From the NCBI RefSeq assembly GCF_000403135.1, contig NZ_AQPN01000100.1, positions 36,898 through 100,897 of the forward strand: 64,000 nucleotides of DNA, given 5' to 3'. Below the pieces are notes generated by a model. It did no database searches and had not been told where the DNA came from. It saw only the letters and a list, made by a program, of their open reading frames with translations. Position 1 is the first letter of the stretch. Each line of letters begins with the position of its first letter. The position numbers and the translations under genes were made by a program. The DNA is from Arcticibacter svalbardensis MN12-7. Lineage in GTDB: Bacteria > Bacteroidota > Bacteroidia > Sphingobacteriales > Sphingobacteriaceae. Shown here one piece after another: positions 50,156-59,086 of the stretch.

Positions 50156-51472
50156 TTAGAAAGCGTTATTTCCTGCTAATTCTTTTAATGCAATCTCGGC
50201 TTGTTTGGCCTGGTATTGGGAATCGGTAAACCGAACGGAAGCTTCGAGGAAATTGCGCTGGGCTTCCCTGAATTCGACGGGGGTGACACTGCCTAAACGG
50301 TATTTGTCCAGCGTGATCTGCAAGTTTTGATTAGCCACGTTCTGGTTATCGTTTTCGAGCTTCACCAGGGTAAGATTGGTTTGGTACGTTTGGTAGGCTG
50401 TGGAGAGCTGCGAGATGATATTCTGTTTCAGCCTGCTGTAATCGAGTTGCGCATTGTCAATCTGGATGCCTGCGTTCTTTTCGTTTCTTTTTTGCAGAAA
50501 ACCATTGAAGAGGTTGAGTGAGGCGGTGATGCCGTAGTTGAATCCTTGTCCCTTGGAATCGCGCGCGAAACCGAGTTCGGAATGTGACTTGCTGAAATTG
50601 TATCCTGAATTGACGCCTATAGTCGGGTACCTCAATGCTTTTACTTGTTTGAGGTTTAACCGGGCAATGCGCTCATTGATAAATGCGGTTTGAATAACCG
50701 GGTTTTCTTTGGAAGCACGCTCCAGAAGTTCCTGGTAGATCAGGTTTTTGTCGATTGTGATGCTGTCCCTGATTTCGAAGCTGGTGTTGACATCCCGCGC
50801 CAGCAGTTCGTTTAATGCTATTTTATTGGAGAGCACGAGGTCTTTTTGCCTGAGCAGATCGGTGGTATCGGTATTCAGATCGACCGTGGCATTCAATACT
50901 TCGAGTTTGGCTGCCTTACCTATGGTATAGCGGTTGATGGCGGTGTTGAGCCTTTGGCGGGAGATGGTGACTACGGAATCGCGTGCTTCTGCTTCTTTTT
51001 GCAGGCGGATGAGGTAGTAGTAGCTGTTTACGACATCAGAAACGGTACTCAATATCGTAGCCTTCATATTGGTTTCGCCTAATTTTTCGAGTTCCTTCAG
51101 CCTGTCATAGGTGGCAAACATGCCAAAGCCGTCAAAGATGGTCCAGTTTAAGCCGACACCGTAATTGAGACTGGAGTTTTTGGCTTTGTCGAGCTCCTTG
51201 ATGGAGCCATCGGATTGCGTCTGACTGGTATTCTGAATGGAATGGGAATTGCTGAAGTCGCCACTTGCATTAGGCAACAGACCGGCATTGGCCAGGTTGA
51301 CGTTGTTGCTGCTGATCTGTGTTTCGTTTTTGGAGATCCGGATATTGTAATTGTTCTCCAGGGAGATGCGGATGGCCTGTTCGAGGGTCAACACTTCCTG
51401 TGCCTTGATTTCGGTGGTACTGACCGTGGTAATGATCAGGAGTAATGCGATACTAATCGTGCTAAATCTCAT
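50156..51472 (-). CDS. TolC-family outer-membrane efflux protein
   Basis: About 438 residues from the ATG at 51472, which starts a proper signal peptide (M-R-F-S-T-I-S-I-A-L-L-L-I-I) ending near I-K-A-Q. An ATG at 51508 is open but overlaps the preceding gene by 32 bases. L-E-Q-A-I-R-I-S-L-E-N-N-Y-N-I near the start of the mature chain and two long helical repeats with N-x-L-N and Y-x-x-G motifs are TolC features. It forms the outer-membrane duct for the RND pump next to it. Confidence 0.92.
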   Translation of the reverse strand: MRFSTISIALLLIITTVSTTEIKAQEVLTLEQAIRISLENNYNIRISKNETQISSNNVNLANAGLLPNASGDFSNSHSIQNTSQTQSDGSIKELDKAKNSSLNYGVGLNWTIFDGFGMFATYDRLKELEKLGETNMKATILSTVSDVVNSYYYLIRLQKEAEARDSVVTISRQRLNTAINRYTIGKAAKLEVLNATVDLNTDTTDLLRQKDLVLSNKIALNELLARDVNTSFEIRDSITIDKNLIYQELLERASKENPVIQTAFINERIARLNLKQVKALRYPTIGVNSGYNFSKSHSELGFARDSKGQGFNYGITASLNLFNGFLQKRNEKNAGIQIDNAQLDYSRLKQNIISQLSTAYQTYQTNLTLVKLENDNQNVANQNLQITLDKYRLGSVTPVEFREAQRNFLEASVRFTDSQYQAKQAEIALKELAGNNAF

Positions 51473-51476
51473 GTGC

Positions 51477-54400
51477 TTAAATAACCTCAACAGCTTCGTG
51501 TTTTTCAAATGAATCGATTTCTTTTAACCGTTCTTCGGATCTGCGTTTCCTGGACCACATGGAATAGATGGCCGGAATGATGAACAGGGTAAGGATGAGC
51601 GAGAAAATGGTTCCTCCTACAATGACAATCCCCATGCCCATACGGCTTTGTGATGCGGCTCCTAAGGCCAGGGCAATAGGAAGGGCGCCGAGGGATATCG
51701 CCAGACTGGTCATCAGAATTGGTCTGAGCCTTGATTCTGATGCTTCGAGTATGGCTTCCATTTTGCTCTTGCCCTGCTGACGCAGATGGTTGGCAAACTC
51801 GACAATCAGGATTCCATTCTTGGTAACCAGCCCGATAAGCATGATCGTTCCGATCTGACTGAAGATATTCCAGGTCTGTCCGGTGAGCCAAAGTGATAAA
51901 AGGGCTCCGGCAACGGCCATGGGAACGGTTAAGATAATGATGAAAGGGTCGATGAAACTTTCGAACTGGGCGGCAAGGATCAAATAGATCAGTAACAGGG
52001 CCAGACCAAAGGCAAAGAGGGTATTGGATCCGCTTTCTACAAAGTCGCGGGACTCGCCACCGAGATCGGTAGTGAAGGTATCGTCTAATACTTTGCCTGA
52101 AATGCGCTCCATGGCATTTATGCCATCTCCTATACTTTTTCCGGGAGCGAGTCCAGCGGATACGGTTGCGGAGAGGTAGCGGTTGTTGTGGTAGAGTTGC
52201 GGGGGACTGCTGAGTTCTTTTAAACTGACCAGGTTGTCGAGCTGAATGAGCTGCCCGGTATTGCTTTTGACATAGATGGAGGTCAGGTCAATTGGTGCTT
52301 CACGGTCTGTTTTGTCAAACTGCCCGATGACCTGGTATTGTCTGCCGTTCATTAAAAAGTAGGCGAAACGCTGTCCGCTGAGGGAGAGCTGCAGGGTTTG
52401 GGCTACATCGAGTACGGATACGCCCAAACTTTGTGCTTTTTCCCGGTTGATGCTGATGTTGATTTCGGGTTTATTGAACTTCAGGTCGACATCGGAAGTG
52501 GTAAATGTAGGGTCCTGTGCTACCTGGTCCATAAATTCGGGCACTTTTTTCTCCAGCATTTCGAAGTTGGGTGCCTGGATGATGAACTGGATAGGGAGTC
52601 CTCCACGCCTGTTGACAGAGATGGTGGGTTGCTCGGTGACTAATGTTTTGCCTTCGCTATATTTTTTGGTGAGGCGGGTGAGCTTCTGGGCAATTTCCTT
52701 CTGGCTCATGGTACGGTCGCCGGGTTTTTTAAGTGAGATGATCATCCTTCCGGAATTGATGGAAGAGGAACTGAAACCGGGGGCTGTCATTACCAGGTTG
52801 ACGGTTTTCTCGGGTATGGAATCGTTGACGAGTTTGGTGAGATCCTGCATGTACCGGGTCATGTAATCGAAAGAGGCGCCTTCGGGAGCGGTTACCGTGG
52901 TACGCAGGTAACTTCGGTCATCATAAGGGGCTGTTTCTTTCTGGATGATGGAATAGAAGAGGGCAATCAGACCAATACAGACCAGCAGGATAGGGAAGCT
53001 GAGCCATTTGTGACTCATAAAGCTGTTCAAGGCAGAGGCATACCCTTTATTCAGCTTAACGAAATAGGGTTCGGTGATGTCGTAGAAACGTGACTTTTTA
53101 TGTTTCCCGGCCTTCATCAGGTAGGCATTCAGCATCGGGGTTAGAGTAAGGGATACGAAAGCAGAGATCAGTACGGCTGCCCCGATGACGACACCGAACT
53201 CTTTAAAGAGCCTCCCCACAAATCCTTCCATAAAGATGACTGGCAGGAATACCGCTGCCAGGGTAATGGATATCGAGATCACGGCCATGAAGATTTCGTT
53301 GGAGCCTTTGATGGCGGCTTCGATGGGCGACATGCCCTCTTCTACCTTCTTAAAGATGTTTTCGGTGACTACAATTCCATCATCGACCACTAGTCCTGTT
53401 GCCAGTACAATAGCCAGCAGGGTAAGTACGTTGATGGAAAATCCCATGATATACATGATGAAAAAGGTTGCTATGAGGGATACGGGAATGTCGATCAGCG
53501 GCCTCATGGCAATACCCCAATCCCTGAAGAACAGGTAAATAATGAGAACCACCAGTACCAGGGAGAGCAGGATAGTTTCGCCTACTTCTAAAACGGACTG
53601 TTTGATAAACAGGGTATTGTCTACCGCAATATCGAGCTTAATGTCTTTGGGGAGTTCCTTTTTTAATTGTTCGTACCGATCCTTGAAGGCATTGGAGATT
53701 TCGAGGTAGTTGGTACCTGGTTGCGGGATGATGGCTAAGCCTACCATGGGTTCGCCGGATTGGGTCATTTCGGTTTCGAGGTTTTCGGGACCTAGTGTTG
53801 CCCTGCCGATATCGCTCAGGCGGATGATCTTATCGCCTTCTGTGAGGATGATCAGGTTGTTGAATTGTTCTTCGTTGGACAGGTTGCCCAGGGTTTTTAC
53901 GCCTAGTTCGGTATTGTTGCCGGTTAATTTGCCTGAAGGAAGCTCTACGTTTTCTTTTTCGAGGGCAGTGCGCACGTCGGCTACTGTTAAGCCAAAGGAG
54001 GCAAGCTTCATGGGGTCGATCCAGAGGCGCATGGCATAACGCTTTTGTCCGTAGATCTGTACACTGCTGACGCCGGGTATGGTTTGGATGCGTTGCGAAA
54101 TGACATTTTCGGCATAGTCACTCAAAGCGAGCTGGTCCCTGGCGTTACTTTGTGCCGTCATGGTGATGATGGGCTGTGAATCGGCATCTGATTTAGACAC
54201 TATGGGAGGGGCATCAATATCCTGTGGCAGACTCCGTGAGGCCTGGGATACTTTATCGCGCACATCATTGGCCGCTTCTTCCAGGTTTTTATCGAGGTTA
54301 AACTCAATGCTTATATTGCTGGTTCCCTGGTTGCTGGAGGAAGTGATGTTCCGGATGCCGTCGATGGAGTTGATGGATTTTTCGAGTGGCTCAGTGATCT

Positions 54401-54584
54401 GCGACTCAATAATTTCGGGATTGGCTCCTGCATAACTGGTGCGGACGGAGATCACGGCGGGATCTATGGAGGGAAATTCCCTGATTCCCAGGAAGGTATA
54501 TCCAATGATTCCGAATAAGATGAGTACCAGGTTAATTACAATGGTAAAAACCGGTCTTTTAATGGCTGTGGTAGATAAACTCAT
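51477..54584 (-). CDS. RND efflux permease (AcrB/HAE-1 family)
   Basis: 1035 residues, full length, with 12 membrane helices in two halves and two large periplasmic loops. The N-terminal S-T-T-A-I-K-R-P-V-F, the G-L-V-V-D-D-G-I-V-V-T-E-N proton-relay segment of helix 4, and Q-I-G-T-I-M-L-I-G-L-V-T-K-N-G-I-L-I-V-E-F of the second half are typical. It pumps hydrophobic compounds from membrane and periplasm using the proton gradient. It sits between the adaptor gene (9 bases) and the TolC gene (4 bases), so the three form one pump operon. Confidence 0.96.
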   Translation of the reverse strand: MSLSTTAIKRPVFTIVINLVLILFGIIGYTFLGIREFPSIDPAVISVRTSYAGANPEIIESQITEPLEKSINSIDGIRNITSSSNQGTSNISIEFNLDKNLEEAANDVRDKVSQASRSLPQDIDAPPIVSKSDADSQPIITMTAQSNARDQLALSDYAENVISQRIQTIPGVSSVQIYGQKRYAMRLWIDPMKLASFGLTVADVRTALEKENVELPSGKLTGNNTELGVKTLGNLSNEEQFNNLIILTEGDKIIRLSDIGRATLGPENLETEMTQSGEPMVGLAIIPQPGTNYLEISNAFKDRYEQLKKELPKDIKLDIAVDNTLFIKQSVLEVGETILLSLVLVVLIIYLFFRDWGIAMRPLIDIPVSLIATFFIMYIMGFSINVLTLLAIVLATGLVVDDGIVVTENIFKKVEEGMSPIEAAIKGSNEIFMAVISISITLAAVFLPVIFMEGFVGRLFKEFGVVIGAAVLISAFVSLTLTPMLNAYLMKAGKHKKSRFYDITEPYFVKLNKGYASALNSFMSHKWLSFPILLVCIGLIALFYSIIQKETAPYDDRSYLRTTVTAPEGASFDYMTRYMQDLTKLVNDSIPEKTVNLVMTAPGFSSSSINSGRMIISLKKPGDRTMSQKEIAQKLTRLTKKYSEGKTLVTEQPTISVNRRGGLPIQFIIQAPNFEMLEKKVPEFMDQVAQDPTFTTSDVDLKFNKPEINISINREKAQSLGVSVLDVAQTLQLSLSGQRFAYFLMNGRQYQVIGQFDKTDREAPIDLTSIYVKSNTGQLIQLDNLVSLKELSSPPQLYHNNRYLSATVSAGLAPGKSIGDGINAMERISGKVLDDTFTTDLGGESRDFVESGSNTLFAFGLALLLIYLILAAQFESFIDPFIIILTVPMAVAGALLSLWLTGQTWNIFSQIGTIMLIGLVTKNGILIVEFANHLRQQGKSKMEAILEASESRLRPILMTSLAISLGALPIALALGAASQSRMGMGIVIVGGTIFSLILTLFIIPAIYSMWSRKRRSEERLKEIDSFEKHEAVEVI

Positions 54585-54593
54585 TGTTCGTTA

Positions 54594-55664
54594 TTATTTC
54601 TTTGAAATAATCACTTTTACAGGATTTCCTTGTTTGAGGGTCATTACACCGGTGGTAAGAACGGTGTCACCTTGTTTCAATCCTGAGGTGATCAGTACAT
54701 CTTTTTCTGTACGTGTGGATGTTTCCACCATCACTTCTTTGGCTTTGCCTTTGGAGGTGATGAATACTTTTTTGCCGTTCTGGATGGGGATAATAGCTTC
54801 GCTGGGAATGAGCAGGGCTTTATCGACATTGTTGAGCGGTAACGCGATATTGGCAAATGATCCGGGGATCAGGCTGCCGTCGGGGTTAGCTGCCCGGGCA
54901 CGGAGTTGCAGGGTTCGCGTTGCGGTTTCAACCTGTGGCTCGATGGCATATATGGTCGCGTTGTATTTCCGGCTGCTGCCGGAGATGGTAAACGTGATCT
55001 TCGTGTTGTTCTTTACTTTGGAAGCGTACTTTTCGGGCACGGAAAACGTGATCTTGATGGGGTCGGTATCGACTAAACTGGCTACAATAGTAGTAGGGGT
55101 GAGGTATTCGCCTTCCGAAGTGGAGCGGAGTCCTACGGTTCCGCTGAAAGGTGCGCGTACCTGTGTTTTGTTGAGCTGGGCCCGGATCAGCTGGGTTTGT
55201 GCTTTTAGGGAGCGGAGATCGGCAAGGGCGATATCATATTCTTCCTGGCTGATGGCCTCTTTGGCAAGGAGCTGACTGGCCCGGTTTTGGGTTCCGGCGG
55301 CTAGCGACTGTTTGGTTAAGGCCTGTGAGAGTTGTGCGCGGAGTTCGGAATCATCAATTTTGAGGAGTACCTGTCCTTTGTTTACTCTGCCGCCTTCTTT
55401 GAAGGTGATGCCGCGTACGACTCCGGAAACTTCACTGCGGATGTCTACACGTTCGTTGGCGTCGATGGAACCAGTAATGGAAAGGGTGTTTGCGTAAGAG
55501 CTTGGGCTTACAATGATCCCGTTTACGGTAGCTGTTTTTTGAGAAGCATTTCCTTTGCCTCCGGATTCCGATGCGGTAGCTTTTTTGTTTGCAGTGATTC
55601 TGTAAATAACCAATGCTGCTACTCCGCCGATTAGCAAAGCGTAAATGATATGTTTTAGTTTCAT
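54594..55664 (-). CDS. RND efflux periplasmic adaptor (membrane-fusion protein)
   Basis: 356 residues. An N-terminal membrane anchor (about 5-22), the lipoyl half-motif G-S-I-D-A-N-E-R-V-D-I-R-S-E-V-S-G-V-V near 70-88, a helical hairpin (about 105-150), the second lipoyl half with R-A-P-F-S-G-T-V-G-L-R near 165-175 and a beta-barrel domain follow the family order. No lipobox cysteine is seen, so it is a transmembrane-anchored type. First gene of the pump operon; a TAnnTTTG-like -7 element for it is at 55692-55699. Confidence 0.94.
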   Translation of the reverse strand: MKLKHIIYALLIGGVAALVIYRITANKKATASESGGKGNASQKTATVNGIIVSPSSYANTLSITGSIDANERVDIRSEVSGVVRGITFKEGGRVNKGQVLLKIDDSELRAQLSQALTKQSLAAGTQNRASQLLAKEAISQEEYDIALADLRSLKAQTQLIRAQLNKTQVRAPFSGTVGLRSTSEGEYLTPTTIVASLVDTDPIKITFSVPEKYASKVKNNTKITFTISGSSRKYNATIYAIEPQVETATRTLQLRARAANPDGSLIPGSFANIALPLNNVDKALLIPSEAIIPIQNGKKVFITSKGKAKEVMVETSTRTEKDVLITSGLKQGDTVLTTGVMTLKQGNPVKVIISKK

Positions 55665-55691
55665 ACGTTAAAGGATACAAGAAGAAGAACG

Positions 55692-55785
55692 CAAAATTAC
55701 ATTGTTAATGTTAGTGTTTACAGGTGTATCAAGTATTTTACCTGAATTAACGCTTGATACACTAGCAATGAAATCATTACTTTTG
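55692..55785. promoter_or_regulatory. Divergent promoter region with a long inverted repeat
   Basis: For the pump operon, the minus strand has TAATTTTG at 55692-55699. For the M61 gene, the plus strand has TTG at 55754-55756 and TACTTTTG at 55778-55785 (21-base spacing). Between them, GTGTATCAAG (55724-55733) and CTTGATACAC (55753-55762) form a perfect 10-bp inverted repeat 19 bases apart; the right arm covers the -33 of the M61 promoter and the left arm lies upstream of the pump promoter. This looks like an operator acting on both. Confidence 0.6.
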
Positions 55786-55793
55786 CTCATCAT

Positions 55794-57617
55794 ATGAATA
55801 AACTTACACATTTCTCTGCACTGGTACTTTTAATTATGCTATTTACTGTAAAAAATGCGGATGCTCAAACGGAAATTGCCTTTGAGTTGTCTTTCTCAGA
55901 GCCTCAGGCGCACTATGTGGATGTAAAGATGATCCTTTCGGGGCTTGATACTGATTTTATAGATGTAAAAATGCCGGTATGGGCACCGGGTTCGTACCTG
56001 GTGAGGGAATTTTCTAAAAATGTGGAACAGTTTGGCGTGAAAGGAAGCTCGGGTACCGAAATTCTGCCTTTTGCGAAGACTTCCAAAAATACCTGGAGGA
56101 TTACCACAAATCATAATAAAAAAATAACGGTCTCTTATAAGGTTTATGCTTTCGAGATTTCGGTGCGCACGAGTTTTGTGGATGATACACATGCCTTTAT
56201 TTCGCCTACGGGAGTGTTTATGTATGTCAACGGGATGCTGAATTTGCCGGCTGTAGTCACTATTCAGCCTTTTGCAGGATGGAAAAAGGTGTCTACGGGA
56301 TTGGAGCCACTGAAGGGTTTCAGCTATAGGGCATCTGATTTTGATGTGCTGTTTGACTCTCCGATAGAGATTGGGAACCAGGATACGTTTGAATTTGATG
56401 CGGCTGGCACCAAACATACGGTAGCGATGGTTGGTGGTGGAAACTACGATAAATTGAAATTATCGGTAGATATGGCGATAATCGTAAATTCGGAGAAATC
56501 TATTTTCGATCACATGCCGAATAAGAGATATGTGTTTATTGTGCACAATATGTTGAAGGGTGGCGGTGGATTGGAGCATTTGAACTCGACGGTATTGGGT
56601 GCTTCGCGTGATGGTTACGCTACTGAAAAGGGGTATACCAATTTCCTGGGACTGGTTGCTCATGAGTATTTCCATTTATGGAACGTGAAAAGACTGCGTC
56701 CGGAGGCTTTAGGTCCTTTTGATTACGACAATGAAAATTATACTACGGATCTGTGGATTTCAGAAGGCTTTACCGCTTATTATGATAACCTGATTTTAAG
56801 GCGCAATGATTTTTATTCGCCGGAAAAATACCTGGATGTGCTTTGTGGGGATATCGAGATCGTGGAAAATCAGGCGGGTGCAAAGATTCAGCCTGTTGCG
56901 GAATCGAGCTTTGATGCCTGGATTAAATATTACCGCCCGAATGAAAATTCGAAGAATACAGGAATCTCCTATTATAATAAAGGTGCTTTGCTGGGCATGA
57001 TCCTTGATCTGGAGATTATCAATGCAACTAAAGCGCAAAAGGGTTTGGATGATGTGATGAAAGCGATGTACGCGGAGTATTACCTGAAGCTGAAGCGTGG
57101 TTTTACTTCGCTGGAATTTAAGGCAATGGCTGAAAAGGTGTCCGGCATCTCATTGGATACTTTTTATAAGGAGTATGTGTACCAGGCGGGACCAATTAAT
57201 TACTCCATCCATCTGGATCATGCAGGATTGAACCTGGTGAACGACTATCAGGGTAAAGAACTGGCTTCTTTAGGTTTGGTGGCCTCAAATAAAGAGGGCA
57301 AGTTGATAGTGAGCAGTCTGATGCGTGATGGGGCGGCATGGAAAGATGGCATCAGCGTAAATGACGAGATCATTGCGGTTGATGGGAACCGTTTTACAGG
57401 GGCTATGGAACCAGCGAAAGTAAGTACGGATCTGGATCAATATATTGCAAACAGAAAGGCGGGTGAAAAGGTTAATGTGCTGTTGTCCCGTGATGGCTTG
57501 ATTAAAACAGTGTCGGTGACGCTGCTAAAGGATCCGAAGGGGAAATTTCATATAGAAAATTCGAATGATGCGACTGTGGATCAGTTTGCAGTACGGAAGA
57601 GGTGGCTTAATTTATAA
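55794..57617 (+). CDS. M61-family metallopeptidase with PDZ domain
   Basis: 607 residues. Signal peptide (about 1-24), an N-terminal beta domain, then the gluzincin core: H290-E-Y-F-H294 binds zinc, with E324 in S-E-G-F-T as third ligand. A PDZ domain follows at about 495-590. M61 (glycyl aminopeptidase) enzymes cut unfolded or glycine-rich peptides in the periplasm. The gene runs divergently from the efflux operon. It is followed 12 bases later by the LutB-like gene, so they may be co-transcribed. Confidence 0.92.
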   Translation: MNKLTHFSALVLLIMLFTVKNADAQTEIAFELSFSEPQAHYVDVKMILSGLDTDFIDVKMPVWAPGSYLVREFSKNVEQFGVKGSSGTEILPFAKTSKNTWRITTNHNKKITVSYKVYAFEISVRTSFVDDTHAFISPTGVFMYVNGMLNLPAVVTIQPFAGWKKVSTGLEPLKGFSYRASDFDVLFDSPIEIGNQDTFEFDAAGTKHTVAMVGGGNYDKLKLSVDMAIIVNSEKSIFDHMPNKRYVFIVHNMLKGGGGLEHLNSTVLGASRDGYATEKGYTNFLGLVAHEYFHLWNVKRLRPEALGPFDYDNENYTTDLWISEGFTAYYDNLILRRNDFYSPEKYLDVLCGDIEIVENQAGAKIQPVAESSFDAWIKYYRPNENSKNTGISYYNKGALLGMILDLEIINATKAQKGLDDVMKAMYAEYYLKLKRGFTSLEFKAMAEKVSGISLDTFYKEYVYQAGPINYSIHLDHAGLNLVNDYQGKELASLGLVASNKEGKLIVSSLMRDGAAWKDGISVNDEIIAVDGNRFTGAMEPAKVSTDLDQYIANRKAGEKVNVLLSRDGLIKTVSVTLLKDPKGKFHIENSNDATVDQFAVRKRWLNL

Positions 57618-57629
57618 CGGAATTTAGGT

Positions 57630-59021
57630 ATGACAAAATTTGCTGAGGAGTTTCAACAGGTTTCGGAAGAGAAGGCTTTTGATATGGATCATCGCCGGAT
57701 CATCAACTTTAATATAGGACGCTATACCACTGCGGTAAATCGTGGTCTTTCTAAACTGGCTAATCTGGATGCTTCTAAGAAAAAGGGGCATGTGATTAAG
57801 TGGAAAGTGATGGAGAACCTGGATAAGTACCTGCTGGAGTTTGAGTCGAACTTTCAGAAAAAGGGCGGAAAGGTGATCTGGGCGAATGATAAGGAGGAGG
57901 CGCAGGAGGAAATTCTGCAGATCATCAGGCGTGCGAATGCTAAAACGGTGATTAAATCGAAGTCGATGACTACCGAGGAGATTCATATCAATGAGTTTTT
58001 GGAAGCGAATCAGATTGACTCGCTGGAGAGTGACCTGGGTGAATTTATTGTGCAGCTGCTGGGACAGAAGCCTTATCATATTGTGACTCCTGCCATGCAT
58101 TTGAGCAAGGAGGATATTGCCAAACTGTTTCATGAGCGGTTTGATACGCCTGCGGATGCGACACCGGAAATGTTAACGGCTAAGGCCAGGGTGCTGCTGC
58201 GGGAGAAATATACGACTGCGGATGTGGGCATTACGGGGGCTAATTTTCTGCTTGCGGATGTGGGCAGTGTGGCGGTTACCGAAAATGAGGGTAATGCCCG
58301 TCTTTCGACTACTTTCCCGCGGATCCAGATTACGATTGCTGGGATGGAAAAAGTGATTCCTTCGCTGAATGACCTGGATCTTTTTTGGCCGATGCTTTCT
58401 ACGCATGGTACGGGACAAAACCTGACGGTATATAATACGATTTTGGGTGGTCCGCGTCAGGAAGGGGAAACTGATGGTCCGGAAGAGATGTATGTGATTT
58501 TGCTGGATAATGGCCGTACGAACTTGCTGGCACAGAAGGAACAGCGGCAGGGATTGTACTGCATTCGTTGTGGTGCTTGTTTGAATGCTTGTCCTATTTA
58601 TAAAAATATTGGTGGCCACACGTATGAAACGACGTATAGTGGCCCGATTGGTTCTATTATTACGCCGCATTTAAGTGGTATGGAGGAGTTTAAGCATTTG
58701 AGCTTTGCTTCGAGTTTATGTGGTAAATGTTCGGAAGTTTGTCCGGTGAAGATTGATATTCACAAAATGTTATTGCTGAACAGAAGGGATTCTGTTTCGT
58801 CGGGACTATCGCCCAAAGTAGAGGTAATTGGCTGGAAAGGATGGAAAATGGCCATGCTCAAACGGCGCTGGGTGGACCTGCTGGGCGGAAAGGTAAAGAA
58901 TATGATGTTAAACACATTTTTTAAGAAAAGTTGGGGAAAACACCGTGAATTGCCTGAAGTTGCACCTAAATCGTTCAGTAAACAGTGGAAAGAGGGGAAA
59001 CGGAACCTGGATGAATTATAA
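57630..59021 (+). CDS. lutB: LutB-like LUD-domain iron-sulfur protein
   Basis: 463 residues: a LUD domain (about 60-290) with G-I-T-G-A-N-F-L-L-A-D-V-G-S near 197-210, then two 4Fe-4S motifs, C311-x2-C314-x2-C317-x3-C321 and C364-x2-C367-x3-C371, each followed by P. A C-terminal helical tail follows. LutB acts with LutA and LutC in L-lactate oxidation; neither partner is in this window, so the gene is either an orphan or supported elsewhere. It precedes the malic enzyme by 65 bases. Confidence 0.85.
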   Translation: MTKFAEEFQQVSEEKAFDMDHRRIINFNIGRYTTAVNRGLSKLANLDASKKKGHVIKWKVMENLDKYLLEFESNFQKKGGKVIWANDKEEAQEEILQIIRRANAKTVIKSKSMTTEEIHINEFLEANQIDSLESDLGEFIVQLLGQKPYHIVTPAMHLSKEDIAKLFHERFDTPADATPEMLTAKARVLLREKYTTADVGITGANFLLADVGSVAVTENEGNARLSTTFPRIQITIAGMEKVIPSLNDLDLFWPMLSTHGTGQNLTVYNTILGGPRQEGETDGPEEMYVILLDNGRTNLLAQKEQRQGLYCIRCGACLNACPIYKNIGGHTYETTYSGPIGSIITPHLSGMEEFKHLSFASSLCGKCSEVCPVKIDIHKMLLLNRRDSVSSGLSPKVEVIGWKGWKMAMLKRRWVDLLGGKVKNMMLNTFFKKSWGKHRELPEVAPKSFSKQWKEGKRNLDEL

Positions 59022-59058
59022 AATACAACATTTTCTAAATCTTGTATATAAAGAATTG

Positions 59059-59086
59059 TAATTTTGCCCCTTCTTAATGGGCAAAA
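59059..59086 (+). promoter_or_regulatory. -7 element and inverted repeat before the malic-enzyme gene
   Basis: TAATTTTG at 59059-59066 fits TAnnTTTG. TTTTGCCC (59062-59069) and GGGCAAAA (59079-59086) form an 8-bp inverted repeat that overlaps this element and ends one base before the ATG at 59087. If transcription starts near 59072, the repeat must act as a DNA operator rather than as an mRNA hairpin. Confidence 0.5.

Noticed and set aside
51568..54435. Several open frames on the plus strand opposite the RND permease
   Set aside because: They are antisense to a clearly conserved full-length gene, show no family motif and have biased composition expected of shadows.
55896..56417. A 173-codon open frame opposite the M61 peptidase
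   Set aside because: Antisense to the signal and beta domain of a clear gene; the protein looks like low-complexity shadow sequence.
57624..58133. A 169-codon open frame opposite the LutB-like gene
   Set aside because: Antisense shadow of a conserved protein; it has no promoter-like element and no recognisable motif.
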